Notes: a model not told the origin generated them from the sequence alone. 64,000 nucleotides of DNA from Palsa-744 sp963734815 (GCA_963734815.1 CAVTIH010000002.1:930001-994000); one strand, 5' to 3'; shown: positions 16,298 through 25,078, counted from the stretch's first letter. Made by a program: numbers and translations.

Positions 16298-17443
16298 TCA
16301 CACGCGCTGCAACACGTACACGTCCTGGTTGTCCTGGTTGCGCCCGGGCGCGAACTCCAGCACGCGCCAGCGCGGGCAGAGGTGCGTGAGCAGCCACTCC
16401 GGCGAGAGGAAGGCGGTGCCCCAGTCGGGGTTGATCACGCCCCAGTCGCCGTCGGCGCCGAACTCCTGCGCATACCACCAGCCGCGCTGGTACATGCCGC
16501 CGACGATCTGATCGGACTGCGCGGGGGTGCGCAGCGTGTTCTTGACGTAGAAGTCCACCGAGGTGAAGCCGTGCGTGGTGCAGACGAGGTGCCCGCCGGG
16601 GCGGATCACGCGATGCATCTCATCGAACCAGCGCAAGCCCAGCTCGGGCGCGAAGTGCGACCAGATCGAGATCGCGCATGCGAGGTCGAGCGAGCCGTCG
16701 GGCAGCTGCAGCGGCGGCGCGTTGGAGCTGAGGAACAGGTTCACGCGCGGGTAGGCGCCGCGCGCCCACTCGATCGCCGGCCCGTTGGGGTCGCAGCCGT
16801 GCCAGACGACTTCGGGGTAGGCGGCGGAGAGCACCCGCACCAGGCGCCCCGAGGAGCAGCCGAAGTCGAGCCCCGCCGTGGCCGACTCGATGCCGACGCC
16901 GACGCTCGCCAGCGCGCTGGCGAGCATGTCGGCCTCGTACAGCCCGCCGGCGGCGGCGAGCGGCCCGCGCGCCATCGCGTGCACCTCCTCGGGCGGCTGC
17001 TCGACCCCGAGCGCCACCTTCTCCAGCACCGCGGGGATGCTCAGCCACACGCCGAAGCTGAGCAGCAGGAAGACCCGGTGGCGGCTGTCGGGGGCGCCGG
17101 TGTAGTAGGCCTGAAGCTGATCGTCCTTCGCAATCGCGGCCTCGATCTCGCTCACGTCGGCCGCGGTGAGCCGCTCGTAGAGCCGGCGGCTGACGATCTG
17201 ATCGGCCTCGGTGGCCTGCATCGGCTGCAGGTCGCGGGCAAAGCGCGCGGGCGCCCCGGGCTCGGGAGAGATCGGCGGGGGCGGGCCGGCCTGCCCGTTG
17301 ACGCTGCCGTTCCCGCCGGGACCGGCGGGGTGCTCGGCCGGTGCCCCGGCGCGCGCGGCGACGAACTCGCCGCCGTTTCTTGCCAGCCGCCGCAGCCATC
17401 GAGTGCTCGCCGAGTCGCGCATCCCACGGAACGTATCAGCCAC
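16298..17443 (-). CDS. Class I SAM-dependent methyltransferase
   Basis: A 381-residue protein. A Pro/Gly-rich disordered stretch covers residues 30-65; the Rossmann methyltransferase domain begins near 185 with TAGLDFGCSSGRLVRVL (motif I), VVWHGCDPNGPAIEWA (motif II) and DLACAISIWSHF (motif IV region). The helical segment between has ADDSEIEAAI-like features seen in glycan-locus methyltransferases. Location next to the export operon suggests a sugar or polysaccharide target, which is inference; a small-molecule target is possible. No export signal. Confidence 0.8.
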   Translation of the reverse strand: MADTFRGMRDSASTRWLRRLARNGGEFVAARAGAPAEHPAGPGGNGSVNGQAGPPPPISPEPGAPARFARDLQPMQATEADQIVSRRLYERLTAADVSEIEAAIAKDDQLQAYYTGAPDSRHRVFLLLSFGVWLSIPAVLEKVALGVEQPPEEVHAMARGPLAAAGGLYEADMLASALASVGVGIESATAGLDFGCSSGRLVRVLSAAYPEVVWHGCDPNGPAIEWARGAYPRVNLFLSSNAPPLQLPDGSLDLACAISIWSHFAPELGLRWFDEMHRVIRPGGHLVCTTHGFTSVDFYVKNTLRTPAQSDQIVGGMYQRGWWYAQEFGADGDWGVINPDWGTAFLSPEWLLTHLCPRWRVLEFAPGRNQDNQDVYVLQRV

Positions 17444-17497
17444 GCCCGGCCCTCACTCAGCCTCGGGCCAGCGACCGTTACCGAGCGCCTAACGGCG

Positions 17498-18184
17498 CTA
17501 CTGCCCCGGCAGCGAGATGCTGTTGGCCTCAACGTCGCGCAGCATCGCCACGGCGTCCCCGTACATGCGCTGCTTGATCGTCGCGAGCGTCGTCGGGTCC
17601 TTGGTGGCGAGCGGTGCCGCGAGCGCGATCGCGTGCTCCAGCACGTGCTCCTCGGTGACGGCTGCCTGGACGATGCCGGCGGCGTGCGCGTCTGTGCCAC
17701 CGTAGCGTCGGCCGGTGGTCATCGCCTCGTGCGCCGCGGCAATCGGCAGGCGCGCCACGATCAGAGCGCTCATGCCGGGGCTGAAGGGGATGTTGATGTC
17801 GACCTCGGGCAGGCAGAAGAAACCGCGGTCGGCGCGCATCACGCGCTGGTCGTGCGCCACCGCGAACATCGCGCCAGCCGCGAAGGTGTGGCCCTGGAGC
17901 GCGGCCACGGTGGGGACGCCGAGCGTCAGCACACGCGCAAACAGCTCGTGTACCCGCGTCAGGAACGGGTTGGCCTGCGCAAGGTTGGCCGCGAGCCACT
18001 CCAGGTCCAGACCGTTTGACCAGACCTTGCCCTGCGCGGCTGTCACCAGCGCGCGCGGCACCGGAGCCGCCTCGACCTCGTCCAGCAGCACATTGACGGC
18101 GCTCACCCAATCGGGGTTGAAGCGATTCTCGTTGTCGCCAAGGTCGAGAACGAAGACATCCTCGTGGCGGCTAAGGCTGGGCAT
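17498..18184 (-). CDS. Enoyl-CoA hydratase/isomerase family protein
   Basis: A 228-residue crotonase-fold protein. The first oxyanion-hole strand is in GKVWSNGLDLEWL and the second in LQGHTFAAGAMFAVAHDQRV; FFCLPEVDINIPFSPGM follows. The short length and the NGLDLEW and PEVDINIPF sequences resemble the delta3-delta2-enoyl-CoA isomerases more than hydratases, and the usual hydratase Glu in the second site is not obvious. It probably acts in beta-oxidation of unsaturated fatty acids. It stands alone between the methyltransferase and a TA module. Confidence 0.82.
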   Translation of the reverse strand: MPSLSRHEDVFVLDLGDNENRFNPDWVSAVNVLLDEVEAAPVPRALVTAAQGKVWSNGLDLEWLAANLAQANPFLTRVHELFARVLTLGVPTVAALQGHTFAAGAMFAVAHDQRVMRADRGFFCLPEVDINIPFSPGMSALIVARLPIAAAHEAMTTGRRYGGTDAHAAGIVQAAVTEEHVLEHAIALAAPLATKDPTTLATIKQRMYGDAVAMLRDVEANSISLPGQ

Positions 18185-18387
18185 GGATCTCCTTGGGGGG
18201 TGGTGTGAGGGCAGGCCGCAGTCTGCCAGCTTGCGCTTTGGCCTGTCCTATAAGCGCGCGGTAGACGGAGCACGTCGGCCGCAACTCGCCCAGAAATGGA
18301 GGTATCGCTTCCCCGAACAAGCAAGATCATTGACATTTTGCGGCGCGCCCCGGCGGGCTCGCGGCTCACGCGGCGTCGTCGCCTGAA

Positions 18388-18747
18388 CTACAACCAATCC
18401 TCGCCGTCGGCGAGATCGCGCTCAGCGGGATGGGCCGCGAGCTTACGCTCGAGCGCCGCGACGATGCGGCCGGTGTCGGCCCTTGTGCGAGGGTAGCCGC
18501 CGGAAATGAAGATCATGCCGTAGTCGCCGGGACCACCGGGAGTGATCGCCTCGTAGTGCAGGGGTCGCATGTCGGAGAGGTTGTCGGTCACGACTGCTCT
18601 GCGCTCCCGTCGAGCGAGCTCGAGCACCTGCCTATCCTCCAAAGCCTGCCACTCACGGTGCTCCTGGATTGCCCGCGCGTCATGCCCTCGGACGCGCAGC
18701 TCACGTGCGATCGTCGGGGAGAGCATCTCGTCCAGCAGCAGCCTCAC
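18388..18747 (-). CDS. DUF5615 PIN-like toxin
   Basis: A 119-residue protein with the Mut7-C/PIN-like fold: it opens MRLLLDEMLSPTIARELRVR, continues RGHDARAIQEH and has RRAVVTDNLSDM as the second acidic strand. Such proteins pair with DUF433-type antitoxins (VapC45-like group) and are predicted RNases. The GTG start overlaps the upstream stop by GTGA. The C-terminus is acidic and Trp-terminated (LADGEDWL). The function as a toxin is inferred from the family and arrangement. Confidence 0.8.
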   Translation of the reverse strand: MRLLLDEMLSPTIARELRVRGHDARAIQEHREWQALEDRQVLELARRERRAVVTDNLSDMRPLHYEAITPGGPGDYGMIFISGGYPRTRADTGRIVAALERKLAAHPAERDLADGEDWL

Positions 18748-19157
18748 CCGCCGAGCGCCCTACCGCCGGCAAGGAAGGCCGCGTGTGCCGCCTCCGTCTG
18801 CCGCCGGCCCAGCTCGATGCGCGCGTCGATCTCCTCGGGGTAGGCGCCGTAGTAGGTCGCGGCGGCCTGCACCAGCCCGAGCGGCAGCTCCAGATAGGAA
18901 GCGGTCTCGCGCAGGTCGCCGTCGTTGTCGCGCGCCACCGCGATCACCTCCCACACGTCCGGGCCTCCGATCAGCCGCGCGCGGCGGCCGGCGGGGCCCT
19001 CGGCAAACCGCACCAGCGGATGGTCGTCCATCCGCAGGCCCTCCTCCACGTAGCGCTGAGCGAGGGTGCGCGGAGCCAGGCCACTGTGGCTGGATCGGTC
19101 GGCAAGCCGACCCAGGGTCCGTTCAGGCAGCCGAATGCTCAGTGGCGCCGCACTCAT
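18744..19157 (-). CDS. Ribbon-helix-helix/DUF433-type antitoxin
   Basis: A 137-residue protein. Residues 1-40 are a ribbon-helix-helix (SAAPLSIRLPERTLGRLADR) and residues 60-120 a DUF433-like helical domain (GPDVWEVIAVARDNDGDL, ASYLELPLGLVQAAATYYGA). This two-part architecture is usual for partners of DUF5615 toxins. I chose the ATG at 19157 since the 34 residues before it are not domain-like. A direct pair GTGCTAC/GTACTAC lies just before the ATG and may be its operator. Confidence 0.8.
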   Translation of the reverse strand: MSAAPLSIRLPERTLGRLADRSSHSGLAPRTLAQRYVEEGLRMDDHPLVRFAEGPAGRRARLIGGPDVWEVIAVARDNDGDLRETASYLELPLGLVQAAATYYGAYPEEIDARIELGRRQTEAAHAAFLAGGRALGG

Positions 19158-19314
19158 GTAGTACAAAGTAGCACTGACCGCTACGGAGGGAAGGAGGCGG
19201 TTTGGGGTGGTCGCACTCTTGAGATCTGAGAGCGGCTCATCCCGATGCCAAGACGGCATTACGTATAGCCGACCATACGTATAAACGGCTAAAATTAAAG
19301 CTCATGATCTTCCG

Positions 19315-19653
19315 TCAGAGGTCCAACAGGAAGCGCAACACGCGTGCGATCTGGAAAACCGCTTCGTCGCCCACTGCTCCAAGTCTTCGAAGGAGCCGCT
19401 GCTCGGAGATCGACTTAACGTCCTCGCACTTCGCGTAGCTGACCTCGTCGAGCCCCGAATCGCCTCGGTCCAGCTCGACGTGAGACGGCAGGCCACGATG
19501 GGCGGTGGTGATCGGGACGACGATTACAACGCCAGCACGGCTGTCGTTCAGCAAATCAGACGAGAGGATCGCCGCAGGGCGACAGCCCGACTGCTCGCGA
19601 CCGACAGGCTCGCCGAAGTCGACGAGCCAGACCTCGCCCCGCCGAGGGCTCAC
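19315..19653 (-). CDS. MazF/PemK-type endoribonuclease toxin
   Basis: A 112-residue protein beginning with GTG: SPRRGEVWLVDFGEPVGREQ, then CRPAAILSSDLLND, VVIVVPITT and VSYAKCEDVKSISEQRL. These are the SH3-like barrel strands of MazF mRNA interferases, including the conserved Arg in GxRPA position and the Ser/Thr of the PITT loop. It is coupled to the preceding ribbon-helix-helix antitoxin by a GTGA overlap. Length and motifs are normal, so it is likely active. Confidence 0.87.
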   Translation of the reverse strand: MSPRRGEVWLVDFGEPVGREQSGCRPAAILSSDLLNDSRAGVVIVVPITTAHRGLPSHVELDRGDSGLDEVSYAKCEDVKSISEQRLLRRLGAVGDEAVFQIARVLRFLLDL

Positions 19654-19889
19654 GACGAGCTGTCGCGCAGCGCCCCGCTCTCGACGGCGCGTTCGGCCTC
19701 GATCTCCCCCCAAGTGTCGCCATCGGCGCGCAGAGCCTCATAGCCGGCGGAGAGCCGATCGAAGAACATGCGCCGCTCCAGCTCATCGACAGCCTCATCA
19801 ACCAACTGGCTCATCGGACGGCCGGTGGACTGCGCCAACCTCGCGAAGCGATCACGAGTTGGCTCGCTGACCCTGATGGTGGTGCTCAT
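19650..19889 (-). CDS. MazE-like ribbon-helix-helix antitoxin
   Basis: A 79-residue protein. MSTTIRVSEPTRDRFARLAQ is a ribbon-helix-helix N-terminus with the strand residues Thr-Ile-Arg-Val; SRPMSQLVDEAVDELERR-like helices follow; the acidic tail (EIEAERAVESGALRDSSS) should bind the MazF groove. The ATG at 19889 is favoured over a longer open frame. It precedes the toxin gene by a 4-bp overlap, and probably autoregulates the pair. Confidence 0.85.
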   Translation of the reverse strand: MSTTIRVSEPTRDRFARLAQSTGRPMSQLVDEAVDELERRMFFDRLSAGYEALRADGDTWGEIEAERAVESGALRDSSS

Positions 19890-20279
19890 ACCTTGCAGTC
19901 TACCGTTTAGGCGCTTGATTTGTCTACACACAACCCGGCGGCCCCAAGAGCCGATCCGCTCTGCCAGGCGCGCGCGACCGACGCGGGGGCGCCCCGGCTC
20001 GCGCGCCACCGTCGTGGACTGTACCGCTTACCAGGTCCAATAATGTACCGTGCTCCCGGTCCATTATTCGAGTAGCGGGCTCGGTCGGTCTGCTAGCGGG
20101 TCCCTGGTACGTTGGACAACCCCGCTTGATCGAGCTTCGATCAGGGTCTTCCCGCGGCCACGACCGTCTCCAGGGTGAGCGATCCCCGGAACACCCAGGC
20201 TTCGACCGAGCTCCTGTTGAGTGAAACCCGCAAGGCTTTCCCGCAGCTCTTCCAGGTTGTCGCCCGTGGCACTGAACGT
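19890..20279. other. Gene-free interval between two TA modules
   Basis: About 390 bp with no convincing reading frame. The only structure seen is AATAATG/CATTATT inverted arms 16 bp apart at about 20038-20068. It must hold the promoter of the minus-strand antitoxin starting at 19889. Confidence 0.5.
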
Positions 20280-20667
20280 CTACCGCCTAATCCGCTGCTG
20301 TGCCCACTGGACGGCAGATGCGGCCCAGCTCAACGCCTGGTCGCGGTCGAGGCCAGTCGAAGGGGCCGCGCCGTAACGCAAACGAACAGCAAAAGGCGAC
20401 AAACGGCCGACCTCTAACAGGTCCTCCGGCACATCAATGTTGTTCTCCTGGCAGAGTTCCAGCAGCGCATCGAGATCGTGCGTGTAAGGGAAACTCAACA
20501 CCCCGAAGCGCCAGAACCGCCTTCAAAGACTTCTCTACAGCCTGCTGAGCGTGAAACCCAAGCCCGGCATCAGTGACTCCCTCGATCGGCAGCAACGATC
20601 TCGCCATGAACTCGTCATCGGCTGCCAGACCAAGCAAACCTACTGCAATATCGGCAGGTCCAGGCAT
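20280..20667 (-). pseudogene. HEPN-domain protein broken by a +1 frameshift
   Basis: The first 60 codons (ATG at 20667) encode a normal HEPN start, ending HAQQAVEKSLKAVLALRGVEF. The frame then fails, but the next frame continues seamlessly as PYTHDLDALLELCQENNIDV through RLSPFAVRLRYG to ALSWAASAVQWAQQRI. The join lies at the run TTTCCC (20488-20493): one extra T separates the two halves. HEPN proteins of this type are the partners of MNT nucleotidyltransferases and may be RNases, though the R-x4-6-H motif of HepT is not clear here. Either the gene is dead, the run is a sequencing error, or the site is slippery. Its ATG overlaps the upstream stop (TGATG). Confidence 0.8.
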
Positions 20668-20981
20668 CAGGCCGCCAGAGGACGGCCCTCAGACAGCGCC
20701 GCGTGAATTACGGTCCCGTGGACATCGCGCCAAGCCTCGGCTTCGTCTTCGCTCACCACGATGATGTCGGCCGCAACAAGCAGACCACGCAGCGCTCTGC
20801 GCAATCGAACGGACTCGCCGATGGTGTCATCGACCGACGGCTCGATCACTAGGAAGTCAAGGTCGCTGTGGCGCCCAGCCTCACCCCGCGCGTGCGACCC
20901 AAACAGGACCACCCGGGTTCCGGCCGGCGCAGCATCCAACAGCCGGCGACCCGCCTCAGCAATGACCGTGTCGTCGAACAC
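20667..20981 (-). CDS. MNT-type minimal nucleotidyltransferase
   Basis: A 104-residue nucleotidyltransferase with the polymerase-beta motif RVVLFGSHARGEAGRHSDLDFLV, including Gly-Ser and the two metal-binding aspartates. In the MntA/HepT type of system the enzyme AMPylates the HEPN toxin to silence it. I chose GTG at 20981 because the typical 25 residues precede the GSH motif and TACAAT lies 8 nt upstream as a possible -10 of a leaderless transcript; a TTG at 21026 is the alternative. It is coupled to the HEPN gene by a TGATG overlap. Confidence 0.8.
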   Translation of the reverse strand: MFDDTVIAEAGRRLLDAAPAGTRVVLFGSHARGEAGRHSDLDFLVIEPSVDDTIGESVRLRRALRGLLVAADIIVVSEDEAEAWRDVHGTVIHAALSEGRPLAA

Positions 20982-21337
20982 GACCAGATTGTACCCGCGG
21001 ACCCGCCATCCGCCGATCACCTCCAAGAGGGCAGAGCCGAGGCACGTTCGCGCTCATCCCTTCAGGCCGCTTACCGCCCACGCGTTGCCCGCCACGGCCT
21101 CGAGCCTACGGTCGGACCCGGGCGAGGACCCCTCCGCCACCTGTCGGCAGGTGGCGGCAATCGCTGCTTCCCACGCTCGCCGGCACCCCTCCCATTCCGC
21201 TGACCCCATCCGTCCAGGCGTTCGATACGCTATCGCGCCGTGAGAAGCAGACAGTCGTCGCCATACCCCACACCGCCAGCTGAGGCAGGGCGGCGATAGC
21301 CGCCTCGGCACGCACGCAGGGCGACTCGCCGCGGGAG

Positions 21338-22600
21338 GTGTGCGCAGCGCTGATGGCGCACTTGCAGGCCAGGCGAGAGGAGGTGGCACAGGACATCCAC
21401 GCACGCATCGACGAAGCGGTGCCCTCACCGCCGAGCAGCATGGACCCCAGCTACCGGCGGGGGGTGCAGCTGGCGATTGTGGAGCTGCTCGACTACACCT
21501 TCGACGGGCTTACGCAGGACCAGGAATGGTCGCGCGCGGTGCCCGACGCGGCGCTTGCCCAGGCCCGGCGCGCGGCACGGGCGGGCGTGGGCGTGGGCAC
21601 GGTGCTTCGCCGCTACCTGGCAGGGCACGGGCGTTTGGGGGAGCTGATCACGGAGGCGGCCGACAGCGGCGACTACACCGACGGCGAGCCCGCGCTTCGC
21701 CACCTGCGCGCAAGACAGACCATGCTGGTGGAGCAGCTGAGCGCCCAGATCGAGCAAGAGTACGAGCGCGAGCGCCGACGCCTGGCATCGGCACCCGAGC
21801 AACATCGGTGGGAGATCGTACGACGGATGCTCGCCGGCGACACCCTCGACCCCGCGGACACGGCCACGCTGGGCTACCAGGTCGACAACCGCTGGCACGT
21901 GGGTGTGGTGGTGACCGGGGATCGCGCGCAGGAGGCAATGCAGACGCTGCAGCAGCAGCTCGGCCGTCGCCTGCTGTGGGCAACGTGCGAGCAGGGACTC
22001 GTGTGGGCATGGCTGGGCGATCAACGCAAGCCCGCCGCCGGCGAGCTCGAGCAGCTGGCGTGCGCCAGCCACCACACAGCGGCGGCGGTGGCGATCGGCG
22101 AGCCCGGCAAAGGAATCGAGGGATGGCGACTCACCCACCACCAAGCCCGCGAAACGGTGGCACTCGCCACCCGCAAACCCGAGCGACTGGCACGCTATGG
22201 CGACGCGCCGCTGCTGGCGGCGGCACTCAACAACAACACGCTGGCACACTCGCTGACCACACTCCTCGCCCGGCTCGACGCTCACGGCAACGGCTCCAAG
22301 CTGCGTCGCACGCTGCGCGCCTACATCGACCTCCAGTGCAACGCCACCTCAACCGCCGCACTCCTGAAAATGGGCAGGCACACGATCGAAACCCACGTAC
22401 GCTCCGCAGAGGAGCTCCTGGGCCGAGCACTGCGGGATTGCCTGGCTGAGCTCAGCGTCGCGTTGGCGCTCGACGCACTCGAACTGACCGCCGGCGCCAC
22501 ACACGAGCACGGCGCGTCGTCGGCGCCACTCGATCGACGGGCAGCCACAAACCCCAGCCACGCCGCGGCCGACGCCAGCTCGAACCAATCGCCGACCTAA
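21338..22600 (+). CDS. PucR/CdaR-type HTH transcriptional regulator
   Basis: A 420-residue regulator. The N-terminal 150 residues are helical and RsbRD-like (VAQDIHARIDEAV, LLDYTFDGLT, VGTVLRRYLAGHGRL), the middle is a GGDEF-like sensor region (VDNRWHVGVVVTGDRAQE), and the C-terminus carries the PucR-type HTH (LRRTLRAYIDLQCNATSTAA, GRHTIETHVRSAEELLG). I use the GTG at 21338; an in-frame stop lies upstream near 21280, and an ATG at 21353 is an alternative. The tail of 45 residues is disordered. Fragments of relatives occur at 25.9 and 33.9 kb. Its targets are unknown. Confidence 0.8.
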   Translation: MCAALMAHLQARREEVAQDIHARIDEAVPSPPSSMDPSYRRGVQLAIVELLDYTFDGLTQDQEWSRAVPDAALAQARRAARAGVGVGTVLRRYLAGHGRLGELITEAADSGDYTDGEPALRHLRARQTMLVEQLSAQIEQEYERERRRLASAPEQHRWEIVRRMLAGDTLDPADTATLGYQVDNRWHVGVVVTGDRAQEAMQTLQQQLGRRLLWATCEQGLVWAWLGDQRKPAAGELEQLACASHHTAAAVAIGEPGKGIEGWRLTHHQARETVALATRKPERLARYGDAPLLAAALNNNTLAHSLTTLLARLDAHGNGSKLRRTLRAYIDLQCNATSTAALLKMGRHTIETHVRSAEELLGRALRDCLAELSVALALDALELTAGATHEHGASSAPLDRRAATNPSHAAADASSNQSPT

Positions 22601-22629
22601 CACAGCACGGCCTGCCACGGGAGCGTCTT

Positions 22630-23901
22630 TCAAGCTCCGAGCAGTGCGAGCGGAATGGTCGCCACGCCGTCGGGTCGGCGGTAGGCGAATCTGCCCGTGT
22701 AGACCACGATTCGGTCGACCAATCGGTCGCCGATCTGCTGATGCAGCCAGTTGAGGTGCACTACGTCGTGGTCACCGACGGTGTCGGCCAGCTTCGCCTC
22801 GATTGCGACGCACGATCGGGTCTCGCCTTCGACGATCAGGTCGATCTCGTGATCGCCGTTCTTGGTGCGCAGGTGGCCGACGCTGGCATAGGCAGCATCG
22901 GCGTAGACCCGGACCGACTGGGTCACGAGGGACTCGAAGAGCGCACCGAGCCACGTGCCGGTGGCAGCCGCGATGCGGCTGCCCTGGCCGCGCAGCAGGC
23001 CGGCCTTGTCGACGCCGACGAGCCGCGCGGCGAGGGCGGGGTCGACCAGGTGGTGCTTGGGTGTGTAGGTGAGTCGCTTGAGAGGTGCAAAGGTGGGGAT
23101 CCACGCCCGCAACGGATCGAGCACAAAGATCCGTTGCAGGTGCTCTCGATACGCCGCGGTAGTCTGGCGCGCAGGCTTCTCGCCCTCGCCTGGCGTGGCG
23201 GCGTTTAGGATGGTGCTGTAAGCGGCGTTTGTAGCTGTTGCCGCCGCGTACGCGACCAGCCACGCCCGCAGCGCGCCAGGACGACGGACGCTGACGCCGT
23301 TCTCCGGCAGCTCGCGCTCGACGATGCGAGTGACGTAGCTGTCGAGTTGGATCTGCCGCGCCCGCTCGGGCAGATCGCGGATGCCGGGGAAACCGGACCG
23401 AAGGATCTCCTCGGCGTAGCTCGCCACGTCGACATCGGAGGTTCCGCCGATCTCGCGCGACTCACCGTTGAGCAGGGCCCCAAGCGAGACCGTTGGCCGA
23501 CAGACGCCGCGCTCGCTGAATGCCATCGGGCGCATCGCCATGCTGACGATCCGGCCAGCACCTGAGTGGATGCGAACCCCAGGGGCTACGCCCGCGGACC
23601 CGGCCAGTAGGAAGCGCCCGCCAGTGAGGTCATCGTCGACCGCTCGACGAACGCGGTCCCAAACGCCGGGCTCCAGCTGCCACTCATCGATCAGCACCGG
23701 CGGGGGCACCTGCGTAACGAGGTCAAGATTGCCGGCGAGAGCTGCCTGCTCGTTAGGGTTGTTGAGCGACAGAATCGTCGACGCCCGCTGAGTTGCCGTA
23801 GCCGTCTTGCCTACGCCCTTGGCTCCCTCCAAAGCGATCGCCGCCAGCTGTGGGAAAAGCTCGTCGAGCGTCTCGTCGATGATCCGCCGCCGATACGCCA
23901 T
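22630..23901 (-). CDS. AAA ATPase with DUF4143 domain
   Basis: A 423-residue protein. The P-loop is LEGAKGVGKTATA near residue 30, with LIDEWQLEPGVWDRVRRAVD as Walker B and sensor region. The C-terminal DUF4143 domain ends in a nuclease-like segment (VGHLRTKNGDHEIDLIVEGE then VAIEAKL), that is D-x-n-E-x-K of PD-(D/E)xK enzymes. The family is common on mobile islands and of unknown role. ATG at 23901 is chosen over one at 23907. It is convergent with the PucR gene. Confidence 0.82.
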   Translation of the reverse strand: MAYRRRIIDETLDELFPQLAAIALEGAKGVGKTATATQRASTILSLNNPNEQAALAGNLDLVTQVPPPVLIDEWQLEPGVWDRVRRAVDDDLTGGRFLLAGSAGVAPGVRIHSGAGRIVSMAMRPMAFSERGVCRPTVSLGALLNGESREIGGTSDVDVASYAEEILRSGFPGIRDLPERARQIQLDSYVTRIVERELPENGVSVRRPGALRAWLVAYAAATATNAAYSTILNAATPGEGEKPARQTTAAYREHLQRIFVLDPLRAWIPTFAPLKRLTYTPKHHLVDPALAARLVGVDKAGLLRGQGSRIAAATGTWLGALFESLVTQSVRVYADAAYASVGHLRTKNGDHEIDLIVEGETRSCVAIEAKLADTVGDHDVVHLNWLHQQIGDRLVDRIVVYTGRFAYRRPDGVATIPLALLGA

Positions 23902-23937
23902 GCACACAAACTAACATATAGACGTACTCCTATCTAA

Positions 23938-24160
23938 CATCTGGTCGTTGGTCGACTCGAGACCGACCAGCTACAGGTCTACCCCGACCCGGGCACCAAC
24001 TGGGGTCGCAAAACGCCCAAGCTCATCGACGTCAAGCCGATCAACTACGAGGCCTACTTCGCGTCGGTCACCGGCGACCCAATCGAAGGCCAGTTCTCCT
24101 TCACAGTCAGTCAACGTGGGTCGAAGGTGGCGTCTGCTGGGATGACTGAGAACGTTTAGG
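23938..24160 (+). pseudogene. Orphan coding-like fragment without start codon
   Basis: The frame is open from a TAA at 23935 to TAG at 24158 but has no ATG, GTG or TTG near its beginning. It reads VVGRLETDQLQVYPDPGTNW, then LIDVKPINYEAYFASVTGDP and GQFSFTVSQRGSKVAS. The amino-acid mix is protein-like, so it is probably the C-terminal end of a gene whose rest was lost. I do not recognise the family. Confidence 0.4.
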
Positions 24161-24449
24161 CAGCCCGGCTCACTGCGGCCGCTTGGGGGAGCGCGTTCCC
24201 TCGGGGATCGCTGGGCTCGCAGTCGCCGTGCAGAAACTCCGGCGAGGGATCAAGGCCGTTGGGCCACATCACCGTTCGCGCTTCGTCATCGACCCGGACC
24301 TGCCGGAAGTACTTGGGATCGCGCAGGGGCTCTCCAAGCGTCCCGTGAAGCAAGAAGGAACAGTCGACGTCCCGCTCGACGCCGTCGTTGAACGCGACCC
24401 GCAGGCGATACCCGTCTAGCGGCTCGACGTCGGTGACTCGGAGCATCAT
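24156..24449 (-). CDS. DUF2442 protein
   Basis: A 97-residue protein: MLRVTDVEPLDGYRLRVAFN, GVERDVDCSFLL, EPLRDPKYFRQVRVDDEART and VMWPNGLDPSPEFLHG are the successive strands of the DUF2442 fold. Such proteins normally sit next to DUF4160 proteins and the pair behaves like a toxin-antitoxin unit in genomic surveys; direct proof is limited. It starts 9 bp after the DUF4160 stop. The last 15 residues are Ala-rich and run slightly past the normal family end. Confidence 0.8.
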   Translation of the reverse strand: MMLRVTDVEPLDGYRLRVAFNDGVERDVDCSFLLHGTLGEPLRDPKYFRQVRVDDEARTVMWPNGLDPSPEFLHGDCEPSDPRGNALPQAAAVSRAA

Positions 24450-24458
24450 TCCTTCATG

Positions 24459-24719
24459 CTAGGGCAGCGGCTCGATCGGCGCCAGGGGCTCCAGTTCCTG
24501 GGCGCGCGTCCAGTTATCGGCGAGCTCTTTGGTATGGAGTCGTGCCCAAGCTCGGACGAGTCGCAGCGCACGCGGTGGAAGCGAGCCATTGAGAATCCGA
24601 AGGGTGCTGAGCTCGATCTGAGCGACCTCGTCTCCGTACTGGGCGTGGAAGTGCGGCGGTGGATGATCGGGACGGTACATCCAGATGACGATCCCGTAGA
24701 ACGTGGCGAGACGAGGCAC
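24459..24719 (-). CDS. DUF4160 protein
   Basis: An 86-residue protein starting with GTG: PRLATFYGIVIWMYRPDHPP then HFHAQYGDEVAQIELSTLRI and RALRLVRAWARLHTKELADN. The HPPPHFHA motif and the WxRLHxxEL helix are diagnostic of DUF4160. It is followed 9 bp later by DUF2442, the usual partner. A longer open frame upstream is not homologous and overlaps Fic-like debris. Confidence 0.82.
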   Translation of the reverse strand: MPRLATFYGIVIWMYRPDHPPPHFHAQYGDEVAQIELSTLRILNGSLPPRALRLVRAWARLHTKELADNWTRAQELEPLAPIEPLP

Positions 24720-24865
24720 CGCGCCATTGTCAGCGACAGCGCGGCGGATGTGGTGGATCCTCTTCGAGTCGCTCCTGCGGTGGGCCATCTTGTGGCCCGA
24801 TCTGGCGCTCGACGCAATCGTGCGGGCGCCGCGCGGGGGAGAAAGGAGCAGCCTCCAACGTAACC

Positions 24866-24965
24866 ATGGCGGGCACCTCGGGCCACGGCGGAGTGCACAT
24901 CCCACCTGGAAACGGCCGGATGTCGTACTCGCGGAATGAGCCCGGACGCTCGCTATCGCCAGCGC
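24866..24965 (-). pseudogene. Fragment of a Fic-family N-terminal domain
   Basis: About 100 bp that read on the minus strand as SERPGSFREYDIRPFPGGMC then PPWPEVPAMV, the strand-loop piece that follows the SSAIEGN-type helix in Fic proteins. The same 100 bp recurs at 28983-29082 with only a few changes. No intact Fic gene is present. Confidence 0.6.
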
Positions 24966-25078
24966 TGCGGCTGACGCCAAACAAAATGCACCGAACAAAC
25001 CACCCTCTTCGAGGTGCGCGGCGCCGCCCGCGGCAGCTATGGGCGGCGGGCGAGAGTATTACTTGCTAGTCTTACTGC

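Noticed and set aside
21340..22449. Alternative 369-codon frame over the PucR gene
   Set aside because: Different frame from the one with the HTH; Arg/Gly-rich shadow.
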